Positions 27,600 to 41,704 are shown, numbered from the stretch's first letter. The stretch: 64,000 nt of DNA from Caulobacterales bacterium (GCA_017302105.1 JAFLCS010000003.1:62001-126000); one strand, 5' to 3'. Notes: generated by a model not told the origin, from the letters alone. Translations and numbers: made by a program.

Positions 27600-28541
27600 T
27601 CAGTCGAACAGTTTGGAGACAGATTCCTCGTTGGCGATGCGGCGGATCGCCTCGCCGATCAGCGGGGCGATGGAAACCGTCCGGATCTTGTCGCAGCCCA
27701 GTGCCTCGTCGGACAGCGCGATGGAGTCTGTGACAACCAGCTCGCTGAGGACGGACTCCGTTACGCGTGTGACCGCCGGTCCTGACAGGACGCCGTGGCT
27801 GACATAGGCGGCGACCTCAATGGCACCCTGTTCAGACAGGGCCTGAGCGGCGTTGCACAGCGTGCCGGCGGAATCCACGATGTCGTCGAACAGGATACAG
27901 CGGCGACCGCTGACATCACCGATGATGTTCATTACTTCACTTTTGCCGGGTGCCGAACGCCGCTTATCGACGATGGCCAGATCGGCATTGAGGCGGCTGG
28001 CCAGGGCGCGTGCGCGCACCACGCCGCCGACGTCCGGCGAGACGATCACCAGGTCCGAAGCCGCCTTGCCGCCGCGCTGCTCCTTTATGTCCTGTGCCAG
28101 CAGAGGCGCAGGCAGGAGATTGTCCGTCGGAATATCAAAGAAGCCCTGGATCTGGCCGGCGTGCAGATCCATGGTCAGGACGCGATCGGCCCCGGCGCGG
28201 GTGATGAGATTGGCCACCAGCTTGGCAGAGATCGGTGTGCGGCCGCCGGTCTTTCGATCCTGTCGGGCGTAGCCGAAATAGGGCACGACCGCCGTGATCC
28301 GTTTCGCCGAGGCCCGCACCAGGGCATCGGTGATGATCAACAACTCCATCAGATTGTCATTGGCCGGATAGCTCGTCGACTGGATGACAAAGACGTCCTC
28401 GCCCCGTACGTTCTCCTCGATGACGGCGAAGACCTCGTTGTCGGCAAAGCGTTTGACCTGGGTCTTGGTCAATGGCGCGGCCAGTTCTTCGGCGATGGCC
28501 CTGGCCAGAGGGGGATTCGAATTGCCGGCCAGCAGTTTCAT
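27600..28541 (-). CDS. prs: Ribose-phosphate pyrophosphokinase
   Basis: 313 residues from ATG 28541 ([20 protein letters not shown]), preceded by AAAGGATG. It makes PRPP from ribose 5-phosphate and ATP for nucleotide, histidine and tryptophan synthesis. Conserved: [44 protein letters not shown] and the PRPP loop [13 protein letters not shown]. Full length. Divergent from bamD. Confidence 0.97.
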   Translation of the reverse strand: MKLLAGNSNPPLARAIAEELAAPLTKTQVKRFADNEVFAVIEENVRGEDVFVIQSTSYPANDNLMELLIITDALVRASAKRITAVVPYFGYARQDRKTGGRTPISAKLVANLITRAGADRVLTMDLHAGQIQGFFDIPTDNLLPAPLLAQDIKEQRGGKAASDLVIVSPDVGGVVRARALASRLNADLAIVDKRRSAPGKSEVMNIIGDVSGRRCILFDDIVDSAGTLCNAAQALSEQGAIEVAAYVSHGVLSGPAVTRVTESVLSELVVTDSIALSDEALGCDKIRTVSIAPLIGEAIRRIANEESVSKLFD

Positions 28542-28704
28542 TTCGTCATCCTTTCGCCCCATAGGGACCGCCATTTGGCGCGGCTTCTATATGGGGGCGG
28601 CTAGGTGCACCACCCCACGCGCGCGTTCTTGGCGCAACTAACGGGCTCGTGTAGAAGCCCGGTCACAGGGTCCGAGCCCATCGGGGTGTTCGAAAGGTCA
28701 ATCG

Positions 28705-29544
28705 GTGCAGTCAGTTTCCATTCGTCGTCAGGTGGCCGCTATCTGCGCCGTGAGTCTGGCCTCCGTCGTGCTGTCGGGCTGTCTGGGTCCGCAGGGCCGC
28801 CAGCCGCGGCTCCAGTACGAGGAGCGGCCGGTTGAGCTGCTGTACTCGGTCGGCCTTCAGCGCCTGGACGATGGCCGTTACGGCGAGGCGGTCCAGTTCT
28901 TCCAGGAAGTGGAACGTCAGCACCCCTATTCGCCGTGGTCGCGCCGGTCGATCCTGATGCAGGTCTTCGCCCACTACGAGCGTCAGGGCTACGAAGAGGC
29001 GATCGCGGCTGCGGATCGCTATATCCAGCTCTATCCCGGCAGCCCACAGGTGTCCTACGCCTACTATATGAAGGCGGTTTGCTATTTTGAGCAGATCGTC
29101 GATGTCGGCCGTGACCAGGCGGCGGCAGGCCAGGCCCTGGCGGCGCTCACCGAAGTGACTCGCCGGTTCCCCGGCACCCAGTACGCCACGGATGCACGCG
29201 TGAAGATCGACATGGTCAACGACCAGCTCGCCGGCAAGGAGATGGAGATCGGACGCTGGTACCTGCGTCGGGACCAGCCACTCGCGGCGGTGGGACGCTT
29301 CCGCCGTGTCGTTGAACAATATCAGACGACATCGCACACGCCCGAGGCCCTGTACCGCATGGTGGAGGCCTATCTGTCCCTGGGTCTGACGGCGGAGGCC
29401 GAACGCAATGCTGCTGTCCTGGGCCACAATTTCCCGGGTAGTCGCTGGTACTCGGACGCCTACGCCCTTGTGACCCGTCAGGGAGGTACCCTGGAACAGG
29501 AACCGCAGGAAGAAGGCTGGCTTCGCCGTCTGATTCCGGGCTGA
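28705..29544 (+). CDS. bamD: Outer-membrane assembly lipoprotein BamD
   Basis: 279 residues from a GTG. Signal peptide with lipobox LSGC (C26), then TPR repeats (YSVGLQRLDDGRYGEAVQFFQEVERQHPYSPWSRR; GYEEAIAAADRYIQLYPGSPQVSYAYYMK). BamD is the essential lipoprotein partner of BamA in beta-barrel insertion. recN follows 34 bp downstream, the usual alphaproteobacterial arrangement. Confidence 0.95.
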   Translation: MQSVSIRRQVAAICAVSLASVVLSGCLGPQGRQPRLQYEERPVELLYSVGLQRLDDGRYGEAVQFFQEVERQHPYSPWSRRSILMQVFAHYERQGYEEAIAAADRYIQLYPGSPQVSYAYYMKAVCYFEQIVDVGRDQAAAGQALAALTEVTRRFPGTQYATDARVKIDMVNDQLAGKEMEIGRWYLRRDQPLAAVGRFRRVVEQYQTTSHTPEALYRMVEAYLSLGLTAEAERNAAVLGHNFPGSRWYSDAYALVTRQGGTLEQEPQEEGWLRRLIPG

Positions 29545-29578
29545 GGCGAAGTCCTCTCGAATCCTCTACAAGCGGGTC

Positions 29579-31279
29579 ATGCTGACCGGCCTGTCCATTC
29601 GCGACATCGTCCTCGTCGAGGCCCTGGACCTTGCGTTCGGGCCCGGCCTGACGGTGCTGACTGGTGAGACCGGCGCGGGCAAGTCGATCATCCTGGATGC
29701 GCTGGGCCTGGCGACGGGTGCGCGCGCCGACGCCGGTCTGGTGCGCGGCGGGGCCGGGCAAGGGACCGCCACAGCAATCTTTGCACCGCCGCCGGATCAC
29801 CCTTTGTGGGCCGACCTGGCCGAGGCGGGCATCAACGCCGAGCCCGGCGAAGACCTGATCCTGCGGCGTCAGCAGGGTGCCGACGGCCGCAGCCGCGCCT
29901 TCATCAATGACCAGCCGGTCTCGATCGCGGCCCTGCGCGGCCTGGGCGAGCGGTTGATCGAGGTCCACGGCCAGCACGAGACGGTCGGCCTACTCGATCA
30001 GAAGACCCACCGGGGCCTGCTCGATGACTGGGCTGAACTGGACGCCGGCCTGACCCAGGCCCGATCCGCCTGGGCCGAACGCGCCGAGGCGCTTGCGGCG
30101 GCTGCGACCCTCAAGGCCGATGCCGAACGCGCCGAGAGTGAAGCCGAAGACCTCGGTGCCCATCTGGCCGAGCTGGAGCGCCTGGACCCGCGTGAGGGCG
30201 AAGAGGCCGACCTGGCCGGCGAGCGCGCCATTCTCGGTGCCGCGGAAAAGGCGCTCGCTGATCTGGACGATGCGCGCCAGTCGATGGGCGCCGACACCCT
30301 GTCGAACCGGCTGGCCTCGGCCTATCGCGCCGTTGAGCGGGCGCGCCAGCGCGCCGTGCAGGCCGGGGCCGCCGAGGACAACGCGGTCGTCCAGCGCCTG
30401 GATCAGGCCGCCCAGGGCATCGACCGCACCCTGTCCGAGGCACAGGAGGCGCTGGAAACTCTGGACGAGGCCGCGCGCGCCTTTGACTTCGAGCCGGGCC
30501 GGCTGGACCGCGCCGAGGAACGCCTGTTCGCCCTGCGCGCCATGGCCCGCAAGCTGAACGTCGTCGTCGAGGCCCTGCCGGCCGAGCGCGCTCGTATCGC
30601 TCAGGCCTTGTCGCTGATTGAAGACGGGGCCGAGGCGCTTAAGGCCGCCGAGGCCCGCGCCGCCCAGGCCGAGACCGCCTATCGTTCCGCGGCGGAGGCG
30701 CTCAGCGCCCAGCGTACGGCGGCGGGCGACAAGCTGGCCAAGGCCGTCATGGCCGAACTCGGCCCACTGAAGCTGGACAAGGCGAGCTTTCGCGTCGCCG
30801 TCGAGGCCCAGGACTGGGACCGCGCCGGGCCGGAAGGCCGCGACCGCGTGGTGTTCGAGGTCCAGACCAATCCGGGCGCGCCGTGGGGCGGGCTGGCCGC
30901 CATTGCTTCGGGCGGCGAACTGGCGCGCTTCGCCCTGGCGCTCAAGGCTTCCCTGGCCGGTCGAGCCCAGGCCGCCCAGCCGGTGATGATCTTCGACGAG
31001 GTCGATCAGGGCGTCGGGGGCGCGGTCGCCGATGCCGTCGGGCAACGCCTGGCCCGGCTGGCCGAGGGAGGACAGGTGCTGATCGTCACCCACAGTCCCC
31101 AGGTCGCCGCCCGTGCAGGTGCGCACCTCAAGGTCGCCAAGGCCGAGACCGACCAGGGCGTGCGCACCCGCGTCGACCCGCTCGACGCCGCCCGCCGCGA
31201 GGACGAACTGGCCCGAATGCTGGCCGGCAGCGAAGTCACCGAAGCCGCCCGCGCCGCCGCCCGGGCGCTGTTGGGCTAG
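29579..31279 (+). CDS. recN: DNA repair protein RecN
   Basis: 566 residues, SMC-like. Walker A GETGAGKS (about 29-36), a long Ala/Glu-rich coiled coil (about 165-360), the ABC signature region IASGGELARFALAL and Walker B MIFDEVDQGVGG, then HSPQVAARA. RecN acts in double-strand-break repair and is usually SOS-induced; no GTTC-N7-GTTC box is visible in the 34 bp upstream, so it may depend on the bamD promoter. Confidence 0.96.
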   Translation: MLTGLSIRDIVLVEALDLAFGPGLTVLTGETGAGKSIILDALGLATGARADAGLVRGGAGQGTATAIFAPPPDHPLWADLAEAGINAEPGEDLILRRQQGADGRSRAFINDQPVSIAALRGLGERLIEVHGQHETVGLLDQKTHRGLLDDWAELDAGLTQARSAWAERAEALAAAATLKADAERAESEAEDLGAHLAELERLDPREGEEADLAGERAILGAAEKALADLDDARQSMGADTLSNRLASAYRAVERARQRAVQAGAAEDNAVVQRLDQAAQGIDRTLSEAQEALETLDEAARAFDFEPGRLDRAEERLFALRAMARKLNVVVEALPAERARIAQALSLIEDGAEALKAAEARAAQAETAYRSAAEALSAQRTAAGDKLAKAVMAELGPLKLDKASFRVAVEAQDWDRAGPEGRDRVVFEVQTNPGAPWGGLAAIASGGELARFALALKASLAGRAQAAQPVMIFDEVDQGVGGAVADAVGQRLARLAEGGQVLIVTHSPQVAARAGAHLKVAKAETDQGVRTRVDPLDAARREDELARMLAGSEVTEAARAAARALLG

Positions 31280-31372
31280 GAACCCTTCTCGGGCCTGGCC
31301 ATTGCCTTTTGCACAAGACCTCATTGGGCCGCAGTCGGGAGCTAGTCTGATCACATTGCCCAGGGGAGCTGA

Positions 31373-32011
31373 ATGACCGCCCATCCGCTACAGCTGCGCC
31401 CATCGCGGCGGTTCTCCGATGTTCTGCTCGACCTCGGTCGTCGGCCCGGCGAGCGCCTGACGCTGGACGAGATGGTCGACGCCTTCGGCGAGCGGGCGCT
31501 GGGGGCGGTGATGATCCTGATCGCGGTCATCAGCCTTCTGCCCTGGCCGCCGGGCGGCAAGGTGGTGTTCAGCCTGCCGCTGATGATCATCGCCTCGGAA
31601 GTGGCGCTGCAACGCCAGTCACTGTGGTTGCCGGACTGGCTCCTGCGCCGGTCTGTGTCACGCGCGGGCTACGCTGCGGGCCTGGGGCGAATGATCGGCG
31701 TGGTCCGCTTCATCGAACGGCTGTCGCGGCCGCGCCTGGCTGTCTTGACTGGTCCGATGGCGCGGTTGGTGATCGGTTTGATCTGTCTGCTCCTGGCAAT
31801 CATGCTGGCCTTTCCGGTGCCGTTCGGCGACCTCTTGCCGGCCCTGACCATCATCATTCTCGGCTTCGCCCTGATGCAGCGCGACGGGGTCGCCACCCTG
31901 ATCGGCCTGTTCGGGACGATGGTGTGCCTGGGTTATCTGGCCCTGGTCTGGAGGACCGTCAGCCACCTTTTCGGCGTCGGCCTCGCCTGGGTTCAGGGGC
32001 TGGCGGGATAG
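31373..32011 (+). CDS. ExoD-family exopolysaccharide synthesis protein
   Basis: 212 residues with four predicted membrane helices, in the ExoD pattern: GERLTLDEMVDAFGERALGAVMILIAVISLLPWPPGGKVVF, then EVALQRQSLWLPDWLLRRSV and a C-terminal pair of helices. ExoD affects exopolysaccharide production and alkaline tolerance in rhizobia; the molecular role is unknown. GGGGAGCTGA precedes the ATG. Its 3' end overlaps the convergent patatin gene by 53 bp. Confidence 0.85.
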   Translation: MTAHPLQLRPSRRFSDVLLDLGRRPGERLTLDEMVDAFGERALGAVMILIAVISLLPWPPGGKVVFSLPLMIIASEVALQRQSLWLPDWLLRRSVSRAGYAAGLGRMIGVVRFIERLSRPRLAVLTGPMARLVIGLICLLLAIMLAFPVPFGDLLPALTIIILGFALMQRDGVATLIGLFGTMVCLGYLALVWRTVSHLFGVGLAWVQGLAG

Positions 32012-33770
32012 GTTCGGGCTCGGCCGCCTCGCTGGCGGCGTCGGCCCGGCGCTGGCGCACATGGGTGATCGGCCCATCCAGGCTGGACAGCACCTGATAG
32101 GCCGCCGCCTCGCCCGCCGCGACGGCCGGCGCGAACGCCTGCCAGTTGCGGATCTCCACCCCGTCCAGCTCCGGCATGATCAGGACGTCCGTGGCAGCCC
32201 GGGTTGCCGCCAGTTCCGCAGAGGTCGAGATGGTGGCCGATCGCATCAGGATCGAGACGATCGGCGGCCCCTGGCGCCAGTCGCCGGACAGGATCCAGCG
32301 CCACCAGCTCTGGGGGTTCTCCAACGCGTTGACCGTGCGCGAATCGACGCCTCGGGCCCGCGAGACATCGACGCCGACAATCGGCCCGCGATGCTGGGCG
32401 CGCATGACGTCGGATGGAAAGCTCTTCATCACCGCCCCATCGACCAGCACCGAGCCGTTATCGACCACCGGCGGCATCACCCCGGGCAATGAAATCGACG
32501 CCCGCAGGGCCTTCCTAAGCTTGCCGACGCAGTGCACCCGATAGGTGTTGGTCGTGATGTTGGCCGAGACGCAGAAGAAGGGCAGCGGCAGGTCCGACAT
32601 CATCACCTCGCCGAAATTCTCTTGCAGCAGGGCGTCGACCTTGTTCCCGCGCGTCATGGCGATGATCGGTACGGCGATGTCGCTCAAGGGACTGGATCTG
32701 ACGAAGGCGTCGCGGATACGCTCTTCCAGCTCGTCCTGGTCCCACTCCAGCGCCAGGCCCGCTGCGACGATGCCGCCCATGGACGAGCCGCCGACGAAGT
32801 CGAACGGCGTGCCGACCTGCCGTAGCGCCCGGATCGCCCCCAGGTGGGCGTAGGCCCGTGCCCCGCCGCCGGACAGCACCAGTCCCACAGAGGTTCCGCT
32901 GACGAGGCGGGCGATGCGGCTTTCGTCGGCACCGTCGCCCTCGGCCACATGGAACCAGCGCGCCGGATGCACGGCCTTGATCCAATCCGGCGTGCCCGAG
33001 ATCGCCGCCCCGCGCGGCCGCAGCAGGATCAGATCGCTGGCACGATGGGTTTCGGCCTCGGGGTGCTCGGGAATCGGCGGCAGGCCGGGCGCATCGTCAA
33101 TGGCTCCTACCAGGAACAGCCGGTCGACCTGCCGCGCGCACAGGGCGGCCCAGGCCGTTTCGGACTTCTCGGCGACGTACAGGACAAAGTCGTGCGAATC
33201 CTCGACCCGCCCGAACCACTCGGCGGCGGACTTCAGCGCTGTCTGGTCGATGACCTGGACCGTAAAGCCCAGGCCCAGGATTGCCTCGGCCACCCGCTCG
33301 ACGAAGTCGCGGATCGGTGCCTCCCTCAGGGCAATGAAGCCGAACACGCTGGGATCATTGGCCCCGCCGGCGGCGTCGCGCGTACGCAGGACCATCAGCC
33401 GGGCCAGCTCGGCCAGAATGTCCGGCGACTTGCGCGCCGCCGCGAAGAAGGCGTCGCGCGGCAGGGCCAGGATTTCCGAATCCCTCAGCGCCGCGACGGT
33501 TGAGGTATGCGCTGTGCCGGCCACCAGCGACATCTCGCCGACCGGCTGGCCGGGAGTGACGACGCCGACGAATTCGGACTCCTTGCCTTCGGCGTGACGA
33601 AACACACCCAGCCGCCCGGTCCGCACCAGATACAGGGTGTCGGCCACGTCGCCGGCCCGGAACAGGGTCTCGCCGCCAGTCAGGGTGAACCAGCTGGCCC
33701 CCGACCCGGGGGCCTCGAACAGGCGGAACAGATCTACTTCCAGAGAAGAGGCGCGCGCGCGGCGTTTCAT
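31959..33770 (-). CDS. Cyclic-nucleotide-binding domain/patatin-like phospholipase (NTE type)
   Basis: 603 residues. An N-terminal cNMP-binding-like domain (about 20-130; GETLFRAGDVADTLYLVRTGRLGVF, GQPVGEMSLVAG), a linker domain, and a C-terminal patatin domain with the oxyanion loop GGGARAYAHLG (301-311), nucleophile S330 in GSSMG and the dyad aspartate in VLVDGAVMKS. This is the neuropathy-target-esterase/RssA-like architecture acting as a lysophospholipase or esterase. No signal peptide. The Pro/Arg-rich C-terminal tail is encoded opposite the end of exoD. Confidence 0.88.
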   Translation of the reverse strand: MKRRARASSLEVDLFRLFEAPGSGASWFTLTGGETLFRAGDVADTLYLVRTGRLGVFRHAEGKESEFVGVVTPGQPVGEMSLVAGTAHTSTVAALRDSEILALPRDAFFAAARKSPDILAELARLMVLRTRDAAGGANDPSVFGFIALREAPIRDFVERVAEAILGLGFTVQVIDQTALKSAAEWFGRVEDSHDFVLYVAEKSETAWAALCARQVDRLFLVGAIDDAPGLPPIPEHPEAETHRASDLILLRPRGAAISGTPDWIKAVHPARWFHVAEGDGADESRIARLVSGTSVGLVLSGGGARAYAHLGAIRALRQVGTPFDFVGGSSMGGIVAAGLALEWDQDELEERIRDAFVRSSPLSDIAVPIIAMTRGNKVDALLQENFGEVMMSDLPLPFFCVSANITTNTYRVHCVGKLRKALRASISLPGVMPPVVDNGSVLVDGAVMKSFPSDVMRAQHRGPIVGVDVSRARGVDSRTVNALENPQSWWRWILSGDWRQGPPIVSILMRSATISTSAELAATRAATDVLIMPELDGVEIRNWQAFAPAVAAGEAAAYQVLSSLDGPITHVRQRRADAASEAAEPEPIPPAPEPRRGRRRKGG

Positions 33771-33847
33771 GGCCTAAAACTAGCCGCGCCGCGTTCGGGC
33801 GCAAGCGGGGGCTATGGCGAAAGCCGCCAGAACGCTAAAGGAGCCTC

Positions 33848-35455
<1,608 letters not shown>

Positions 35456-35495
35456 TGGCGGGAGCTTCGGCTGAGCACGCAGAGGGTTTGAGCGG

Positions 35496-36791
35496 GTGAC
35501 GAAGAAGACCGACCGCATTGTCGACCTTCCGTCGACGCGAGAAATGTCTGACGCCCTGCCAGCCGTACAGGCGGTTCGTGGGTTAGCCAACCTAGCCGTA
35601 AAGACCGGACTCGGAGGCGAGAAGGCGAAGCGAATCGTCGACAGCGCAGATGAAGTTCTCTCTCATGCCGACATTATCGACCTACCAGATCGGTTCAATG
35701 CGGCATTCGCCGATCGCGGATGGATTGCGACGTCTTCCCTGTCCGTAGAGGTGATGCGTAAGGCCTTGGAGCGAAACGAGGCGGGTGATGCAGATGCGGC
35801 TGATGAGGTCATCTTGGAATGGGTACTCGCGCCGGACACGATCAACCTGTTCGCGATCACTCGAAGCAAATCTTTCAACGTTGCTCAGGACCGTTGGCAT
35901 CAGCTGCGTGAAGCGCTTGCCTTGACCGTCGAGAACCGGTTTTGGTCCGCCGTTCCGCTCATCCTGCTCGCGTGCGATGGCGTCGCCTCCGACGTGCTCG
36001 GCACCTCTCCGTTCGAGAAAAACGCGGACCTATCGGTCTTTGACTCGATGGTCGCACATCCGACCGCTCTTCCAGCTTTGATCGCACGGCTGACGAAAGG
36101 AGTGCGGAAGTCGAGCGACGACCCAATGAAATTGCCCTTGTGACACGGTATTTTGCATGGGCGATCCCTCGGTTACGCAAACCGTGCCGTTTGCGGCAAG
36201 GCTTGGATGCTCATGATCGCCCTAGTCGATTGGGCGGTGGACAAGCGAGACGAACAAACACGGCGGGCTAAGAACGAAGCGCGAAATTCGAGGGACTGGC
36301 GGACATTTTCTGCCTCCATACAGAAGAACCAAGCCAACAAGCGAGCGATCGAGTCATTTATCGAAAAAAGCTGGGAAGGGCCGTTCGATACAGAGCTAAG
36401 CGAGAACGATCCTCCCTTTGCGTTCCTTGAATTCTTGGCTGGCTGGAAGACGCGGAACTTCGGCCTCATGGCCAAACGAGCGGTCAACATCGTGCAACAG
36501 GCACATGGACATTTAGCAGGGAGGATGCGAGCCGACACCGAACACGTTGAGTTGACGGCGTTTGAGATACTTTCCGTGACCCAGACGACCGTCGCGAGAG
36601 CGGAGGCACGCGTCTTCATGCGAGGTCGAACGCCAAGAGGCGAGCCGGAGGGAGAGTTCAAGATACTCGCCTTTCGGCATACGGATGATGGAACCGTCGC
36701 AATGCCGACTGACGAAGGGGTCTGGCAGGTCCAGCAAGGTTGCGTGTTTGATCTTGTGCATGAACGCACGGTGGAGAAGCAGCCCAAATAG
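35496..36791 (+). pseudogene. Lower-GC accessory gene split by an in-frame TGA (possible HEPN-like domain)
   Basis: One frame runs from GTG 35496 to TAG 36789-36791 with a single TGA at 36141-36143; both halves (215 and ~215 codons) are in the same phase and share base composition below that of neighbours. Just after the TGA the text is HGILHGRSLGYANR. Proteins with this ending usually read RHGILHGR, an Rx4H motif like that of HEPN domains, so a CGA-to-TGA change at the motif arginine is the simplest explanation. The first half is helical (AQDRWHQLREALALTVENRFWSAVPLILLACDG). The second could start at TTG 36153. It interrupts leucine-catabolism genes. Confidence 0.7.
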
Positions 36792-36828
36792 GTACGCCTC
36801 CCAGCGCACGTAGCAGCGGTTAACTTGC

Positions 36829-37191
36829 TCACCCCGCCCGCAACACTTTCTCCATCGCCTTGCCCTTGGCCAGTTCGTCCACCAGCTTGTCCAGGTGGCG
36901 GATCTCGCGCATCAGCGGGTCTTCGATCTCCTCGACGCGATGGCCGCAGATAACGCCGGTGATCAGAAGGCGGTTCGGGTTCAGGGCCGGGGCCTGGTCG
37001 AAGAAGGCCTCGAAGGTCGTCTTGTCATCCAAATGCGCCATGATCTGGGCGTCCGAATAGCCGGTCAGCCAGCGGATAATCGCATCGACCTCGGCCTGGG
37101 TGCGGCCCTTCTTCTCGGCCTTGGCGACATAGTGCGGATAGACGGAGGCCACGGTCATCCGACGGATCCGGTCGCTGGCGGTGGTCTGCAT
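36829..37191 (-). CDS. DUF2200 family protein
   Basis: 120 residues from ATG 37191 ([21 protein letters not shown]). The upstream extension of the frame is antisense to the hydratase gene and non-homologous. Typical DUF2200 features are [29 protein letters not shown] and [37 protein letters not shown]. The function of DUF2200 is unknown. It is divergent from the downstream hydratase gene (64 bp between starts). Confidence 0.88.
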   Translation of the reverse strand: MQTTASDRIRRMTVASVYPHYVAKAEKKGRTQAEVDAIIRWLTGYSDAQIMAHLDDKTTFEAFFDQAPALNPNRLLITGVICGHRVEEIEDPLMREIRHLDKLVDELAKGKAMEKVLRAG

Positions 37192-37254
37192 TGAAACAGG
37201 TCCGTTTCGGTTCACCTCGTCGCGCGTTATAGGCCATGAACCAAGGAGACCCGA

Positions 37255-38157
37255 ATGGCCAAGACCCCGACCGACGCCGACCTCAACGCGCTGGACATCA
37301 CCGATGCTGAGGCGGTCGAGATGAATGCCATCGCCCACCCGCTGGTGGCAGACCCGGCCCCCGACGCTGACGACAGTCTGGCCCGGATCGACGCCACGGC
37401 CGACGGGGTCGTGTTCATCACCATCAACCGCCCGGCCAAGAAGAATGCCTTCGACGCCGCCACCATCGCGGCTCTGCACGAGGCGTTTGAATCGCTGCAC
37501 GGGGCCGATCACGTTCGGGTCGTGTTCGTGCGCGGGGCGGGCGGTACGTTCAGCGCCGGAGCCGATCTGGCCTGGATGCGTGATGCCGCCGACTGGTCCG
37601 AGAGCGACAACCGCGACGACGCCATGAACCTGGCCAAGATGCTCAAGGCGCTGCACGACATCCCGGCCCTGACGGTCGCCCTGGTGGAGGGCGCGGCCAT
37701 GGGCGGCGGGGCCGGCATCGTGGCGGCCTGCGACATGGCCGTGGCGGTCAAGGGGACGAAGTTTGCTTTCTCCGAGGTCAAGCTGGGCCTGATCCCGGCG
37801 ACCATTGCCCCCTATGTGATCGAGGCCATTGGCGCGCGGCGCGCGCGGGCCCTGTCCGCCACCGCCGAGGTGTTTTCCGCCGAGGCCGCGCAAGGCTACG
37901 GCCTGGTCGATCGGGTGCTGGGGTCGGTGACCGACATCGACGGCTTCGTCACCGGCCTGTCCGATGCGATGAAGGCCTGCGCGCCGGGCGCCGTCGGTAA
38001 CGCCAAGCGCCTGGTTCACGACGTCGCCGGCAAGACGATCGACCACGGCCTGATGGCCGAAACCGCCAAACGCATCGCCCGCGCCCGGATCTCGGACGAA
38101 GGCCAGGAAGGCGTGCGCGCCTTTCTCGACAAGCGTAAACCCGGCTGGGCCGGCTAG
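37255..38157 (+). CDS. Enoyl-CoA hydratase/isomerase family, methylglutaconyl-CoA hydratase type
   Basis: 300 residues with a ~40-residue N-terminal extension before the crotonase fold ([22 protein letters not shown]). Oxyanion-hole segments are [12 protein letters not shown] and [19 protein letters not shown], followed by [19 protein letters not shown], the pattern typical of LiuC/AtuE hydratases. It would hydrate 3-methylglutaconyl-CoA to HMG-CoA, the step after the carboxylase encoded at 33848. AAGGAGACCCGA precedes the ATG. Confidence 0.85.
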   Translation: MAKTPTDADLNALDITDAEAVEMNAIAHPLVADPAPDADDSLARIDATADGVVFITINRPAKKNAFDAATIAALHEAFESLHGADHVRVVFVRGAGGTFSAGADLAWMRDAADWSESDNRDDAMNLAKMLKALHDIPALTVALVEGAAMGGGAGIVAACDMAVAVKGTKFAFSEVKLGLIPATIAPYVIEAIGARRARALSATAEVFSAEAAQGYGLVDRVLGSVTDIDGFVTGLSDAMKACAPGAVGNAKRLVHDVAGKTIDHGLMAETAKRIARARISDEGQEGVRAFLDKRKPGWAG

Positions 38158-38242
38158 CCGCCGTCAGGCTCCGTCAGCATCCTGTCCTTGCAGAGCGGCC
38201 CTATCCGGGGTCAGTCTCACTCTGAACCGGGGAGAGACGACG

Positions 38243-40213
<1,971 letters not shown>

Positions 40214-40308
40214 GGCTCAAGCCGGGGTGACCCCGTCCGCTTCGCGCGCTATGCACGCGCCGACGGATTCAAAGCTCGCGATCAAGCGGGCGATACGGGA
40301 GATCGCGC

Positions 40309-41700
40309 ATGGCCGACATGGCCCCCGCCACGCCTAAGACCACCGGACTGCTCAGCCTGATCGGCAAGACGCCGATGGTCGAGGTCAAGAACCTGGATAC
40401 CGGCCCGTGCCGATTGTTCCTTAAGATGGAATCGAACAATCCGGGCGGCTCGATCAAGGACCGCATCGCCCTGACCATGTTGGACGAGGCCGAGAAGGAG
40501 GGCTGGCTCAAGCCGGGCGGCACCATTGTCGAGGCGACGGCGGGCAACACCGGCCTGGCCCTGACGCTCGTGGGCGTCCAGCGCGGCTATCGGGTTCTGC
40601 TGGTGATCCCCGACAAGATGTCGCGAGAGAAGATCCAGCACGTTCGCGCCATGGGGGCCGAGGTCCGGCTGACCCGTTCGGACGTCGGCAAGGGCCATCC
40701 GGACTACTACATGGACCTGGCCGAAAGCCTGGCCCAGAAGATCCCCGGAGCCTTTTACGTCAACCAGTTTGCCAATGCGGCCAATCCGTTGGCGCATGAG
40801 CTGACCACCGGGCCGGAGATCTGGGAGCAGATGGAGGGCGACGTGGACGCCTTCGTCGCTGGCATCGGCTCGGGCGGCACCATCACCGGCGTGGCGCGGT
40901 ATCTGAAGTCGGTCTCGCCCAAGACCGAAGCGATCCTGGCCGATCCGGTCGGCTCGGTGCTGGCCGGCTATGTCAATGACGGCAAGCCCAGCGCCAAGGG
41001 CAGCTATACGGTCGAGGGCATCGGCCAGGACTTCATCCCCGAGACTGCCGACATCAGCATCATCGACAGGGCCTATTCCATTCCCGACACCGAGGCGATT
41101 GCGGCGGCGCGGGAACTGCTGGCCAAGGAAGGCGTGCTGGCCGGCTCGTCGTCGGGTACGCTGTTGGCGGCGGCGCTGCGCTATTGCCGCGAGCAGACCG
41201 AGCCCAAGCGTGTGGTCAGTTTCGTGTGCGACACCGGGGCCAAGTACCTGTCCAAGGTCTATAACGACGCCTGGCTGACCGATCAGGGACTGACGCCCAA
41301 GACCCTGTACGGCGACCTGCGCGATGTGGTCACGCGTCCGGCCGCCGAAGTGGTTTCAGTGGGACCGGACGACACATTGGCGGTGGCCTATGGCCGGATG
41401 CGCCAGGCCGATGTGTCCCAGCTCCCGGTCATGGATGGCGGGCGGCTGGTCGGGATCCTGGACGATTCCGACATCGTGCACGTTCTGGACACCGATGAGA
41501 TCACGCGGGCCGAGCGCTTCGGCAAGCCGGTCAAGTCGGCCATGGCCACCCAGCTGGACACGGTTCAGGTGCACGAGACCCTGAACGACCTGATCCCGAT
41601 CTTTGACCGCGAACACGTCGCCATCGTCATGGACGGCCAGGAGTTTGTCGGCCTGATCACCCGGGTCGATCTGATCAACCACCTCAAGCTCAACGCGTAA
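40309..41700 (+). CDS. cbs: Cystathionine beta-synthase
   Basis: 463 residues: a PLP type-II fold with the Schiff-base lysine in GGSIKDRIA (K50), the phosphate loop GSGGTITG and ATAGNTGLAL, followed by a pair of CBS domains (about 335-463; VVSVGPDDTLAVAYGRMRQADVSQLPVMDGGRLVG). It condenses serine and homocysteine to cystathionine. The CBS domains could give allosteric control. The next gene, cystathionine gamma-lyase type, starts 4 bp after its stop, so the pair forms a reverse-transsulfuration operon. Confidence 0.93.
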   Translation: MADMAPATPKTTGLLSLIGKTPMVEVKNLDTGPCRLFLKMESNNPGGSIKDRIALTMLDEAEKEGWLKPGGTIVEATAGNTGLALTLVGVQRGYRVLLVIPDKMSREKIQHVRAMGAEVRLTRSDVGKGHPDYYMDLAESLAQKIPGAFYVNQFANAANPLAHELTTGPEIWEQMEGDVDAFVAGIGSGGTITGVARYLKSVSPKTEAILADPVGSVLAGYVNDGKPSAKGSYTVEGIGQDFIPETADISIIDRAYSIPDTEAIAAARELLAKEGVLAGSSSGTLLAAALRYCREQTEPKRVVSFVCDTGAKYLSKVYNDAWLTDQGLTPKTLYGDLRDVVTRPAAEVVSVGPDDTLAVAYGRMRQADVSQLPVMDGGRLVGILDDSDIVHVLDTDEITRAERFGKPVKSAMATQLDTVQVHETLNDLIPIFDREHVAIVMDGQEFVGLITRVDLINHLKLNA

Positions 41701-41704
41701 GCAC

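Noticed and set aside
37192..38046. N-terminal extension of the DUF2200 frame
   Set aside because: It is the antisense of the enoyl-CoA hydratase gene; DUF2200 homology starts at ATG 37191.
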